A DNA stretch of 64,000 bases from Paenibacillus_E sp964253085 (GCF_964253085.1 NZ_CAXUQH020000001.1:7130001-7194000), one strand, 5' to 3'. Positions 43,606 through 52,206 are shown, counted from the stretch's first letter. A program made the numbers and translations. Notes: generated by a model not told the origin, from the letters alone.

Positions 43606-44444
43606 CGTACACCTCGCGTGGCAATATCTTTGACATCAGCAGCCCGAACACCTCGCTGATACGCCCAATGATTCGTCGGTCCATGCCCACTTCCGATATG
43701 TAAAGGCTCCGAAATCGCAGCATGGATGAAGCTTTTCGCCAGTTGCAAGGACGCCTTCGTCGTGTGTCCTTGCGCCAATCCCGACGTTAACGCAGCTGCA
43801 AATGTGCAGCCCGTTCCATGCGTATGCTGCGTTACCAATCGCTTCGAAGTGAACTCCGTAAAGGAAACTCCATCATACAGCAGATCCGTCGCCTGCTCCG
43901 TATTCGCCTCATGGCCGCCTTTGATCATCACATGCTTGCAGCCGTAGGCATGAATTCGCAATGCTGCTTTCTGCCGAGAGTCCCCATCCGTAATCGTTAT
44001 CCCGCTAAGCGCCTCTGCTTCGGGGATATTCGGCGTCACCACATCAGCTAGTGGCAGCAACTCTTGTATCATGGCGTCAATCGCCTCCTGTTGCAGGAGC
44101 GATGCTCCGCCTTTGGCAATCATTACCGGGTCTACAACAATCTGCTTCCATCCAAACTTTTTAATCGCCGCCGCGACAATGCGAATGATGTCTCCACTGA
44201 AAAGCATCCCTGTTTTGAGCGCATCGGGCCGCAAATCTTCACCAATAGACGCCAGCTGGCGTTCGATCGCTTCCGCGCTCATCGGGTAAACCCCTTGCAC
44301 ACCTAGTGTATTCTGCGCGGTTACAGCCGTAATCACGGACATTCCGTACACACCGAGTTCTTGGAATGTCTTCAAATCTGCCTGAATGCCCGCGCCACCG
44401 CCACTGTCCGAGCCAGCAATCGTCAATGCTTTGTATATCGCCAC
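43602..44444 (-). CDS. thiD: Hydroxymethylpyrimidine/phosphomethylpyrimidine kinase
   Basis: A 280-residue ribokinase-fold enzyme that phosphorylates HMP twice to HMP pyrophosphate. Marks are TIAGSDSGGGAGIQADLKTF, the TP-type segment DVVTPNIPEAEALSG, and TQHTHGTGCTFAAALTSGLA with the catalytic Asp replaced in the usual GTGC anion-hole motif. Start is GTG 44444 with GGGGGGAG close upstream. It is separated from thiG by about 308 bases of repeats. Confidence 0.92.
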   Translation of the reverse strand: MAIYKALTIAGSDSGGGAGIQADLKTFQELGVYGMSVITAVTAQNTLGVQGVYPMSAEAIERQLASIGEDLRPDALKTGMLFSGDIIRIVAAAIKKFGWKQIVVDPVMIAKGGASLLQQEAIDAMIQELLPLADVVTPNIPEAEALSGITITDGDSRQKAALRIHAYGCKHVMIKGGHEANTEQATDLLYDGVSFTEFTSKRLVTQHTHGTGCTFAAALTSGLAQGHTTKASLQLAKSFIHAAISEPLHIGSGHGPTNHWAYQRGVRAADVKDIATRGVR

Positions 44445-44486
44445 GGTACTCCCCCCTACTTAACTAACTTTTCGTAACTTTATGTT

Positions 44487-44671
44487 CTAACGGTCATGAC
44501 AGACGCTATCGCTGCCTATATCACTATCTCTATAATCTAACGGACACGGCAGTCGTTATTGCAGCTGAATTCTCCAAGTGAGCAGGAAATTCGACTGAAT
44601 AGCGACCTCTGTGTCCGTTAGCTTTTCAAAACTTCATATATATACCAAATAACGGTTCCTGTGTCCGTTAG
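44487..44671. repeat. Cluster of short modular repeats (CTAACGGACA type), four units
   Basis: In the 308-base gap between thiG and thiD, four units of about 25 bases occur: plus strand at 44487 and 44537 (CTAACGGACACGGCAGTCGT), minus strand at 44597-44621 and 44647-44671 (ending TGTGTCCGTTAG). The arrangement is two plus units facing two minus units, so transcripts could fold. They differ from the TAACTGGA units in sequence but have the same length and build. Confidence 0.6.
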
Positions 44672-44689
44672 CCAAGGGAAGACCAAGAC

Positions 44690-44714
44690 CAAGACCAAGA
44701 CCAACTCCAAGACC
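44690..44714. repeat. Hexanucleotide repeat (AAGACC)n
   Basis: Four uninterrupted copies of AAGACC followed by one degenerate (AACTCC) and one further copy. It lies about 40 bases after the thiG stop codon. It is a simple tract prone to slippage. Confidence 0.8.
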
Positions 44715-44752
44715 TGAAGCTACACCTAAAGCTACAAACCTAACCCTGCAAC

Positions 44753-45520
44753 CTAGACCCGACTCAATCCATCCATCGGACTACTCGCCGACGCATATCG
44801 CTTCTTCGGAATCCGCCCCGCTTCAAAGCCCGCGCGTCCCGCTTCGATGGCGAGTTTCATGGCATACGCCATTTTGACAGGATCCTTTGCACCGGATACT
44901 GCTGTGTTCAGCAGCACACCATCTGCTCCCATTTCCATCGCCAATGACGCATCGGAAGGTGCACCAATCCCTGCGTCCACGATGACCGGAACCGTCGCCT
45001 GCTCGATGATGAAGCTTAAATTCAGCGGGTTAATAATACCCTGCCCCGTGCCAATCGGTGATGCACCAGGCATAATCGCATGTACGCCAAGTGATTGCAG
45101 ACGTTTAGCTAATAACACATCGTCCGATGTATATGGAAGTACAATAAAGCCTTCCTCCAGCAGCATTTCCGAAGCTTTCAGCGTTTCCACTGGATCGGGC
45201 AGCAACGTCATTTCATCCCCGATAACCTCGACTTTGATCATGTCACACAAGCCTGAAGCCTTTGCTAAACGTGCGATGCGGACGGCTTCTTCAGCAGTTT
45301 TGGCACCAGCGGTATTCGGCAGCAACGTGAAATTCGACGTGTCCAGCATCGACAAGAAATTCGGCTGACTCGCCTCAAAAATGTTCATCCGACGAACCGC
45401 AAACGTCAAAATTTGTGACTCACTGATATCCACCGCTTGTTTTTGAATCTGAAAATCAGGAAACTTCCCCGTACCTAGCAGCAAACGTGAACGAAACTCA
45501 TATGGACCAATTTTTAACAT
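44753..45520 (-). CDS. thiG: Thiazole synthase
   Basis: A 255-residue TIM barrel that forms thiazole phosphate from DXP, dehydroglycine and ThiS thiocarboxylate. Marks are FRSRLLLGTGKFPDF, the Schiff-base Lys in MIKVEVIGD, and VDAGIGAPSDASLAMEMGAD. ATG 45520 has GGAGGAGG 10 bases upstream; a longer frame to 45625 overlaps thiS. The intergenic stretch of repeats follows. Confidence 0.95.
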   Translation of the reverse strand: MLKIGPYEFRSRLLLGTGKFPDFQIQKQAVDISESQILTFAVRRMNIFEASQPNFLSMLDTSNFTLLPNTAGAKTAEEAVRIARLAKASGLCDMIKVEVIGDEMTLLPDPVETLKASEMLLEEGFIVLPYTSDDVLLAKRLQSLGVHAIMPGASPIGTGQGIINPLNLSFIIEQATVPVIVDAGIGAPSDASLAMEMGADGVLLNTAVSGAKDPVKMAYAMKLAIEAGRAGFEAGRIPKKRYASASSPMDGLSRV

Positions 45521-45524
45521 GTTT

Positions 45525-45728
45525 TTATCCTCCTCCAACGAAATGAACGATCTCAATTTTGTGGCCTTCCGCCAGCTCAGCACCGGCGTGATCCTCTTTA
45601 TGTAAAATGGCTGCGTTATGCTCAACCACGAGCATTTTGTCGCTTAGGTCGAAATGCGCAAGCAGCTCCACAACGGTCCGAATCGTATCGGGTACATCTA
45701 CCTGCTGACCATTAATGTGCAATTTCAA
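45525..45728 (-). CDS. thiS: Sulfur carrier protein ThiS
   Basis: A 67-residue ubiquitin-fold protein. It ends IEIVHFVGGG; the terminal Gly is adenylated by ThiF and thiocarboxylated to donate sulfur to ThiG. It overlaps thiO by 17 bases and is 4 bases from the thiG start. No thiF lies in this window. Confidence 0.92.
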   Translation of the reverse strand: MKLHINGQQVDVPDTIRTVVELLAHFDLSDKMLVVEHNAAILHKEDHAGAELAEGHKIEIVHFVGGG

Positions 45729-46935
45729 TGCTTATCAATTCCTTTCCTATGGCTGAAAATCCGTCCTGACCCTGCTGACTCACACGTGTGGTCTTTGGCG
45801 AAAAATCCGGGCTGAAGGCATCCAGCCAAGGGGCTATCGCATCATTCCCTTGTTCACCTGCGCCATCTCCGCCCAAAATCAAATTCGCCATCACCCTCCC
45901 GGTGATCGGGCTCAGCAATATCCCGTTGCGGTAATGACCGCACGCTGTATACAGCCCCTCCACCATCGGCACCTTGCCGATGTAGGGCAGTCCGTCGGCG
46001 GTCTGCGGGCGCAGCCCCGACCAGGCCTTCTCCCACTCGGCATCGCCGAGTGCGGGCATCAGCCCCCTCGCGCGATCCATCAGCTCGGCTAGCCCCGAAA
46101 GCGACACCTTGCGGTCATAGCTGTTCGGCACGACTGTCGCGCCAACCACCAGCCGTCCGCCGGCTTTCGGAACGATATAGCACCCTGGTGTGAACAGGGT
46201 TTTCTTCAATAATGGCTTCGGCGTCCTAACGGAGAAGCACTCGCCCTTCACGGGATACATCGGCAACTCGATGCCGATGCTCCCAAGCAGCTGACCGCTC
46301 CACGTGCCTGCGGCGACGACCACGTGGTCGCTATAGAGCGGACCGGCGGCCGTCTGCACGCCGATGACGCGCTCCTGCGCGGTCAGCAGCCCTTGCACCT
46401 GGGCGAACGGTTGCACCTTCGCCCCAAGTACCTGCGCAGCCTGCGCGAATGCCGCCGCCAGCTGCGGAGCATCTACCTGCCCATCGCCCGGCAGGTACAG
46501 GGCTCCGCGCGTCGCCCCGCTCAGCGCGGGCTCTATAGCCGTGGCTTCAGCTGCGCTGAGCCACTGGGCCTTCTCGCCCGCGGCGCGCTGAAGCTTCTCC
46601 CGCGCGCGCAGCTCCTCCTCTTGAACGTCGCTGAGCGCGACGTTCAGCAGCCCCTCACGGACGAGACCGATGTCGATGCCCGTGAGTTCTCGAAGTTCCC
46701 CGCTCAACTCGGGGAACATGGATCGGCTTTGGCGCGCCCACTGGAACAGGGCGCCCGTGTCTTCCATCTCGGACTGCGCGCCGAGCATGCCGGCTGCCGC
46801 AGCCGAGGCTTCTGTGCCTAGCTGGCTGCGCTCTAGCAGCGTGACGGATTGCCCTCTTTTAGCCAAGTAATACGCGATGGATGTACCGATAACACCACCG
46901 CCAACGATGATGACATCTGATCTTGCTGCTGACAT
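45712..46935 (-). CDS. thiO: Glycine oxidase
   Basis: A 407-residue FAD enzyme of the DAO family that makes the dehydroglycine for thiazole synthesis. The FAD loop is VIIVGGGVIGTSIAYYLAKR; later marks are YPVKGECFSVR and the C-terminal TACGHYRNGILLSPITGRVM. The ATG at 46935 has GAGGTG about 6 bases upstream. The central half is G+C rich. It lies between tenI and thiS. Confidence 0.93.
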   Translation of the reverse strand: MSAARSDVIIVGGGVIGTSIAYYLAKRGQSVTLLERSQLGTEASAAAAGMLGAQSEMEDTGALFQWARQSRSMFPELSGELRELTGIDIGLVREGLLNVALSDVQEEELRAREKLQRAAGEKAQWLSAAEATAIEPALSGATRGALYLPGDGQVDAPQLAAAFAQAAQVLGAKVQPFAQVQGLLTAQERVIGVQTAAGPLYSDHVVVAAGTWSGQLLGSIGIELPMYPVKGECFSVRTPKPLLKKTLFTPGCYIVPKAGGRLVVGATVVPNSYDRKVSLSGLAELMDRARGLMPALGDAEWEKAWSGLRPQTADGLPYIGKVPMVEGLYTACGHYRNGILLSPITGRVMANLILGGDGAGEQGNDAIAPWLDAFSPDFSPKTTRVSQQGQDGFSAIGKELISIEIAH

Positions 46936-46950
46936 TTCGCTCACCTCTAT

Positions 46951-47556
46951 TTATTGAAGCTCATCATGATAGGCTAGAACGGCTCCAAGAGGATCCGCTG
47001 CTTCCCATATTCCGCTCATCACCGCGATCCCAGATGCTCCTGCATCCAGAACGGGCTTTACCCTCGCAGGTGTCATCCCGCCTATCGCAATCACAGGAAT
47101 GTTAACCTGATTAACTAGTTGTCTTAACTGCTCCAAACCTCTAGGCGGAACTCCTTGCTTGGAGTTTGTCGCAAAGATATGACCGAACATGACATAATCG
47201 GCCCCCTCTTTTTCACGCCATTTCGCCTCATCTGCATGATGCACAGAGACTCCAATGCGCTGTATCCCCCGGCAAAACTCATCCTGAGTAACAAGAGATG
47301 GCGTCGTGCCTGGAAGCTGAAGCCCCCCTGTTTGCAAGGCTAGAGCGATAGAAGGAAAGCCGTTAACGTACAGACTTTTGGCAGGAATACCTTGCTCTAC
47401 TAAGTACTGAACGCCGATAAATACTTCGTCCAAGCACTTCGTTTTCTCGCGAATATGAATCGCCGTGACATACGGGTGAATCTGCGCCGCAATCTTTGCG
47501 ATCTCTGACCATGTATGTTTACCGCCCGATATGACATGCAGTTCTTTCTGTGACAC
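46951..47556 (-). CDS. tenI: Thiazole tautomerase TenI
   Basis: A ThiE-like TIM barrel of about 201 residues that aromatises the ThiG product. Visible are AIHIREKTKCLDEV, YVMFGHIFATNSKQGVPPRG and IPVIAIGGMTPARVKPVLDA. Position and gene order (tenI, thiO, thiS, thiG) match B. subtilis, and the catalytic His of TenI is present in FGHIF. I take GTG 47556 as the start; a longer frame to 47748 runs into the riboswitch. It is the first gene of the TPP-controlled unit. Confidence 0.85.
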   Translation of the reverse strand: MSQKELHVISGGKHTWSEIAKIAAQIHPYVTAIHIREKTKCLDEVFIGVQYLVEQGIPAKSLYVNGFPSIALALQTGGLQLPGTTPSLVTQDEFCRGIQRIGVSVHHADEAKWREKEGADYVMFGHIFATNSKQGVPPRGLEQLRQLVNQVNIPVIAIGGMTPARVKPVLDAGASGIAVMSGIWEAADPLGAVLAYHDELQ

Positions 47557-47630
47557 GCAAAGCTCGACTCCTCTCCACGAAACACTTCTCTTTAACCAGT
47601 ACTCTCCATCCCCACTTTGCAAGTAAATAC

Positions 47631-47661
47631 AAAAAAAACCACTTTCCTCAGGAAAGTGGTT
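47631..47661 (-). terminator. Terminator in the TPP riboswitch expression platform
   Basis: Minus-strand AACCACTTTCC and GGAAAGTGGTT pair around TGA and are followed by eight T. Its first arm can instead pair with GGAGGAAAGTGG at the 3' end of the aptamer, which gives the usual antiterminator switch. Confidence 0.85.
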
Positions 47662-47710
47662 GTAGGCTGCCTCATCGTAAACAGATATAAAATCGGCTCC
47701 AAAGCTCGTT

Positions 47711-47796
47711 CCACTTTCCTCCGCTGGCATAAACCAGATCAGGTTCAAAGGGTTCAGTCTGCACTGTCTCAGCCTCTCGGCGCCCCTAGGGATTCA
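47711..47796 (-). ncRNA. TPP (thiamine) riboswitch
   Basis: On the minus strand the aptamer shows all conserved parts: GGGGCGCC, GGCTGAGA, ACCCTTTGAACCTGATCTGG, then TATGCCAGCGGAGGAAAG. The GGCTGAGA and the ACCTGATCTGG helices form the binding site for thiamine pyrophosphate. It precedes a terminator at 47661-47631, so TPP should stop transcription of tenI-thiOSG. This is the clearest regulatory RNA in the window. Confidence 0.97.
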
Positions 47797-47816
47797 TTCG
47801 TATGCAATTACTAACC

Positions 47817-47845
47817 ATCATAGCATGACAGCCAACTCTTGGAAA
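47817..47845 (-). promoter_or_regulatory. Promoter of the thi operon
   Basis: -10 TATGAT (47822-47817) with an extended TGC upstream, -35 TTTCCA at 47845-47840, 17-base spacer. Transcription would start about 10 bases before the riboswitch. Confidence 0.6.
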
Positions 47846-47925
47846 TAACAATTTTCCTATTGAAACCATTTCCAAAACTTCCCGTATAGCATATCAGTAA
47901 ATCTTATATTAAAGGGGTGTTTGCC

Positions 47926-48933
47926 ATGGAACCATTTGTACTGCCAGAACCCGATCGACGAAGACCCTCCTCACTCCCGCCGGGCTTGATGACCAAAATT
48001 GTTATCGGCCTTGTTATCGTTCTCGTCCTTATTTTTGGATCGTCCACCTTCTACACGGTACAAGAGCATGAGAAGGCGGCTATTTTAACATTAGGCAAAT
48101 ATACGACCGAGAAGGAAGCTGGGCTTCACTTTAAACTCCCTTTTCCTATTCAACAGGTCATTGTACTTCCTGCCAAAAAAACACAACGTATCCAAATTGG
48201 CTTCCGTGAAGTGGGTGGTAAAATCACTCCCGTAGAAGAAGAAGCGATGATGATTACGGGGGATGAAAATATTTTATCCGCTGATGCCGTCGTGGAATGG
48301 AATATCAGTGACATGCGCAACTACTTGTACAATATTGATAATGCAGAATTATTCCTACGTAACTCCGCGAGTGCAGCGATTCGTTCGGTTATCGGCGCTA
48401 CTGCGCTCGACTTTGCCATTACAGAAGGAAAAACCGAGGTCCAAGGCAAGGTCAAAGAACGCTTGATTGAGATGCAAACGAAATATCAAACAGGAATTCA
48501 TATTGTCGATTTGAAATTCCAAGATATCGAGCCGCCAGCTGGCGATGTACAGAATGCTTTTAAAGATGTAACCAACGCACGTGAAGAGAAAAACACGAAG
48601 ATTAACATAGCGACGAAATACGAAAATGATATCCTTCCAAGGGAGCGCGGTAACGCTCAGGCACTGCTTGAGAATGCCGAAGCCCAGAAGAAATCACGGA
48701 TTTTGAATGCGCAGGGGGATGTGGCAAAGTTTAACGCCCTGTATGCGGAGTATGCCAATAATAAATCGGTAACAGAGAGCAGGCTTATCATCGAGACGTT
48801 AGAAAAAATATTACCGAACGCCAAAATTTTCATCAGCGACAGCACCGGCGAAACGGTCAAATATTTACCAATTAATGAGCTGTTGCGCACACCTGCTGCT
48901 GCAACTGGTACGACTGGAGGGACTGCGAAATGA
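47926..48933 (+). CDS. hflK: HflK-like SPFH/prohibitin family protein
   Basis: A 335-residue type II membrane protein with one N-terminal helix (about 25-45, IVIGLVIVLVLIFGSS) and an SPFH domain (VQEHEKAAILTLGKYTTEKE, then GLHFKLPFPIQQV). A coiled-coil region follows. With HflC it forms a large cage that modulates the FtsH protease. AAAGGGGTG is 6 bases before ATG 47926. It overlaps hflC by four bases. Confidence 0.9.
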   Translation: MEPFVLPEPDRRRPSSLPPGLMTKIVIGLVIVLVLIFGSSTFYTVQEHEKAAILTLGKYTTEKEAGLHFKLPFPIQQVIVLPAKKTQRIQIGFREVGGKITPVEEEAMMITGDENILSADAVVEWNISDMRNYLYNIDNAELFLRNSASAAIRSVIGATALDFAITEGKTEVQGKVKERLIEMQTKYQTGIHIVDLKFQDIEPPAGDVQNAFKDVTNAREEKNTKINIATKYENDILPRERGNAQALLENAEAQKKSRILNAQGDVAKFNALYAEYANNKSVTESRLIIETLEKILPNAKIFISDSTGETVKYLPINELLRTPAAATGTTGGTAK

Positions 48934-49802
48934 CCTTACAAAGCAAATGGATTCTGAGATCCATCCTTGGTGTCGTTCTCGTCTTTTTCTTCCTAATCTC
49001 CATCTTTATTGTCAAAGAAGGACAATACCGCGTCGTGCTCAAATTCGGAGAAGCCGTTCGCATTCAAACGGAGCCTGGCATTCATTTTAAAATTCCATTC
49101 ATCGAATCGGTTCGCACGCTTCCTAAATATCAGATGGTGTATGACAGCAAACCTACTTCTATTTTGACCAAAGATAAAAAGCCCATCGAAGTCGATAACT
49201 ATACGGTATGGCGCATTGATGATGCTCAGCAATTCTTGCGCACGATTCAATCGATCACAGGCGGGGAAGAGCGTATTGATGCCGCTGTGTATAACACCGT
49301 TAGACGGAAATTATCAGAGATCAATTACAGCGATATCATTAGTGAGAACACACAACGTGGTAACTTGAACGATGAGATTACGAAGGAAGTTTCCGAGTTG
49401 ATGGCGCGCGATAACTACGGGATTCAAATCGTCGATGTGCGCATCAAGCGCACGGATCTGCCTGATTCTAACAAGCAAAGCGTGTACAAACGGATGATCT
49501 CCGACCGCCAATCCATTGCGGCGAAGTACTTATCCGAGGGCGATGAGGAGTCCAAGAAAATCACCTCCAAAGCCGACAGACAGGCAAGTGAGTTGATTGC
49601 TCAAGCCCAAGCGGATGCGAAGAAAATTGTAGCTGAAGGCGAGCAAGAAGCGGCTAAAATTTACAACTCGGCTTACGGCCAGGACCCTGCTTTCTACAAT
49701 TTCTACCGTACGTTGGATAGTTACTTGGTGTCATTTAAAGGGGAGCCGGTCATCATGCTGCCTATCGATTCTCCGTATACGAAAATTTTACTTGGTAAAT
49801 AA
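48930..49802 (+). CDS. hflC: HflC-like SPFH/prohibitin family protein
   Basis: A 290-residue partner of HflK. One N-terminal helix (SILGVVLVFFFLISIFIVKE), then EGQYRVVLKFGEAVRIQTEP, PGIHFKIPFIESVRTL and a long helix ending in KADRQASELIAQAQADAKKI. The ATG overlaps the hflK stop (ATGA). Confidence 0.9.
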   Translation: MTLQSKWILRSILGVVLVFFFLISIFIVKEGQYRVVLKFGEAVRIQTEPGIHFKIPFIESVRTLPKYQMVYDSKPTSILTKDKKPIEVDNYTVWRIDDAQQFLRTIQSITGGEERIDAAVYNTVRRKLSEINYSDIISENTQRGNLNDEITKEVSELMARDNYGIQIVDVRIKRTDLPDSNKQSVYKRMISDRQSIAAKYLSEGDEESKKITSKADRQASELIAQAQADAKKIVAEGEQEAAKIYNSAYGQDPAFYNFYRTLDSYLVSFKGEPVIMLPIDSPYTKILLGK

Positions 49803-49818
49803 AATTGGTTAACGCCGT

Positions 49819-49852
49819 AAAGCATACTCATCCTAAGATGAGTGTGCTTTTT
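49819..49852 (+). terminator. Rho-independent terminator of hflKC
   Basis: AAAGCATACTCATC pairs with GATGAGTGTGCTTTTT around CTAA. It lies 17 bases after the hflC stop and may also serve the convergent hydrolase gene. Confidence 0.85.
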
Positions 49853-49861
49853 ACTTATTCT

Positions 49862-50623
49862 CTAGTTGCGGAACGTGGTCACCCAAGCCCCATCCTCCGG
49901 AATCACGACCTGCTCCAGCAACCCTTCCACTGCCAATCTATTCCGCAGATCCTCCCGCGTCACATGACAATGATTGATCGCATCCATATGCACGGCAACG
50001 ATTTTCGTGAAGGGCGCGTAGCGGCACAGGCTTACCACATCGTTCGTATCCATTGTGATGGGATCCCCCACTTCAAACTGTGCACCACCCGCATTGACGA
50101 TTGTCCAATCTGGCAGATGCGTTTCCAACGCTTGCTGTACGTCGTCACACCAAATCGTATCTCCCGCGAGATATAGTGTCGGCTCGTTCTCTGCTTTGAA
50201 AACAAAGCCCGAAACCTGTCCCATCAACTTCCCAATCTCGCCCGTCCCATGCTGCCCATCTGTCCGGTACAAGGTCACTCCCTGTAGCGTAAACGACTCC
50301 TGAATAGCCATAACAGACGTAAAACCCGCAGCTGTAAATGCTCCTTCATCCCCTGGTTGGCATAGGATTGGCGTTGATTTCGGCAATGCTTCCGCTGCTG
50401 CTCCATCCCAATGATCTCCGTGCAGATGGGTGACGATGATCACGTCTGGTTGACCTATTTCCGCTAACGGAACTGGCAGAGGCACGATTGGATTTCGCCT
50501 AGGATTGGCTGTATTCACGATCGGCGGATTGGCTTCTTGGTCACTAAACATCGGATCGATTAGAAATTTTAATCCTGCATAATCCAGCCATAATGTGGCA
50601 TGGCGAATAAATTGAAGGTTCAT
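49862..50623 (-). CDS. Metallo-beta-lactamase fold hydrolase (UlaG/YtnP-like)
   Basis: A 253-residue MBL-fold enzyme. The metal motif is VTHLHGDHWDG (HxHxDH), further ligands lie in LAGDTIWCD and KIVAVHMDAINHCHVT. The N-terminus MNLQFIRHATLWLDYAGLKF is typical of the UlaG-like group. ATG 50623 has AGAGGTG 9 bases before it; the longer frame to 50746 runs into the promoter region. Substrate unknown, probably a lactone or phosphodiester. Divergent from an Lrp regulator that may control it. Confidence 0.87.
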   Translation of the reverse strand: MNLQFIRHATLWLDYAGLKFLIDPMFSDQEANPPIVNTANPRRNPIVPLPVPLAEIGQPDVIIVTHLHGDHWDGAAAEALPKSTPILCQPGDEGAFTAAGFTSVMAIQESFTLQGVTLYRTDGQHGTGEIGKLMGQVSGFVFKAENEPTLYLAGDTIWCDDVQQALETHLPDWTIVNAGGAQFEVGDPITMDTNDVVSLCRYAPFTKIVAVHMDAINHCHVTREDLRNRLAVEGLLEQVVIPEDGAWVTTFRN

Positions 50624-50646
50624 TTTCAAAGCACCTCTTATCTTAT

Positions 50647-50670
50647 AATTGTTGTTCTGATACAATTGTA
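50647..50670. promoter_or_regulatory. AT-rich inverted repeats between divergent MBL hydrolase and Lrp genes
   Basis: AATTGT at 50647-50652 and ACAATT at 50662-50667 face each other with 9 bases between, and TACAATTGTA at 50661-50670 is itself a palindrome. The position between divergent genes fits an operator for the Lrp protein. Confidence 0.45.
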
Positions 50671-50749
50671 AAATAATTGGCGTGTTTCCCATACAATCTG
50701 GTGAAAAGAAGTAACGGTTTTCCATTTCATTGTGAAAGGAATTCATCTC

Positions 50750-51181
50750 GTGCTAAGCAACCAACCGATCGATGAGATCGATCTTCGTATCTTACAGCAA
50801 TTGCTGCAAGATGCCACTCAATCGCACAAAGCGATTGGTCAACAGGTTCATTTAACAGGCCAAGCGGTCGGCGCACGTATACGTAAGCTCCAGGATCTCG
50901 GCATTATTACGGGCTACACCATAAGCTGGAATCCCGAAAAAATAGGTCAAGTCGTGCATGCGTTTATCGTTGTTTTCATGAAATCAAATACAGCTCATCA
51001 AGCGTTTCTCTCGTATATTCAACATCAAGAGAGTGTTATAGAGACGCACCGCGTCAGTGGCGAAGGCTGTTATTGGATGCGAGTGCGCGTTCACACGCCC
51101 CTTGAATTGAACGCTTTCCTGGATGAGCTTCTCACCTATGGCAATTACAAAGTCAGTCTTTCCATCGGACAAGTCAAATAG
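50750..51181 (+). CDS. Lrp/AsnC family transcriptional regulator
   Basis: A 143-residue regulator with an N-terminal HTH (DEIDLRILQQLLQDATQSHK, then LTGQAVGARIRKLQDLGIIT) and a C-terminal RAM (ligand) domain. The GTG at 50750 has AAAGGA 9 bases upstream and gives MLSNQPIDEIDL; a GTG at 50732 is too early. A transporter gene follows by 41 bases, so the two may be one operon, with the hydrolase as the divergent target. Confidence 0.88.
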   Translation: MLSNQPIDEIDLRILQQLLQDATQSHKAIGQQVHLTGQAVGARIRKLQDLGIITGYTISWNPEKIGQVVHAFIVVFMKSNTAHQAFLSYIQHQESVIETHRVSGEGCYWMRVRVHTPLELNAFLDELLTYGNYKVSLSIGQVK

Positions 51182-51222
51182 CTTGCCTGCACTAGGCTGA
51201 TCACGAAAGGATGTTCACCTAG

Positions 51223-52206
51223 ATGCTGCCTCAGTTGAATCGTCAATTAGAAAAGATTTTGCCGCTCATCACTCCCATCAGTGTCCTTATCGGGGTTCTG
51301 CTCGGAAGTCACTTATCTGGATTCACCTATTTATCTCCTTGGCTGTTTGCTTTCATGACCTTTTCGGGGAGCATCGCTTCAAGCTTCAAAGAATTCATCA
51401 AAGTCGTCGTTGGGCCGCTGCCTCTTCTTACTACCCTGTTCATTTTGCATGTCGGGATGCCGCTAATTGCACTCGGACTCGGTCATGCTGTCTATAGTCA
51501 CGAACCGCTGACGATTACGGGACTTATTTTGGCCGCAGCCATTCCAACTGGTATTACAAGCTTCGTTTGGGTGGCGATTTATCGAGGCAATATTGTGCTG
51601 ACGCTGTCTATTATCCTGATGGATACGATTCTCTCACCCTTCGTCGTGCCTTACACGCTCTCTGTTTTGGTTGGCACCAAAGTGCAACTCGATACGTTCG
51701 CGATGATGAAGGGCTTATTCTTCATGATCGTCGTTCCTTCACTCATTGGGATGCTCCTGAATCAATGGACGCGAGGGAAAATTAAGGAGCAATGGGGAGG
51801 CCGTTTAGGTCCATTCTCTAAAATATTCATGGGTGTCGTCGTTGCGATTAATAGCTCCGTCATCGCTCCCTATTTGCGTGACTTCAACGCGAAGCTACTC
51901 GGGTTGGCAGGCTTTGTGCTCATCGTGGCCTCACTTGGCTACATGATCGGTTGGCTTGTCGCTAGATTATTCCGTTGGGAACAAGATGTCGTGGTTGCCC
52001 TTACTTTTAACAGTGGTATGCGTAATATTAGTGCGGGCGCGGTACTCGCTGTCGCTTATTTCCCGCCACCTGTGGCGATCCCAGTCGTGCTTGGTATGCT
52101 GTTCCAGCAATCCCTTGCTTCTCTCTTCGGCTTTCTGCTGAATCGGAAATATGCCTTGAAAAGTGATACGCCAAGCTTACATGTTAATGGTGTTAAACAA
52201 ATGTGA
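51223..52206 (+). CDS. Bile acid:sodium symporter family protein
   Basis: A 327-residue protein with about nine or ten helices of the BASS/NTCP fold (PLLTTLFILHVGMPLIALGL; AAAIPTGITSFVWVAIYRGN; TFNSGMRNISAGAVLAVAYF). Members carry organic anions such as pantoate or keto acids; true bile acid is unlikely here. AAAGGATG precedes the ATG. The partner Lrp gene suggests an amino- or keto-acid substrate, by inference. Confidence 0.87.
   Translation: MLPQLNRQLEKILPLITPISVLIGVLLGSHLSGFTYLSPWLFAFMTFSGSIASSFKEFIKVVVGPLPLLTTLFILHVGMPLIALGLGHAVYSHEPLTITGLILAAAIPTGITSFVWVAIYRGNIVLTLSIILMDTILSPFVVPYTLSVLVGTKVQLDTFAMMKGLFFMIVVPSLIGMLLNQWTRGKIKEQWGGRLGPFSKIFMGVVVAINSSVIAPYLRDFNAKLLGLAGFVLIVASLGYMIGWLVARLFRWEQDVVVALTFNSGMRNISAGAVLAVAYFPPPVAIPVVLGMLFQQSLASLFGFLLNRKYALKSDTPSLHVNGVKQM

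Noticed and set aside
47557..47748. N-terminal extension of the TenI frame
   Set aside because: It crosses the terminator and riboswitch and does not resemble TenI.
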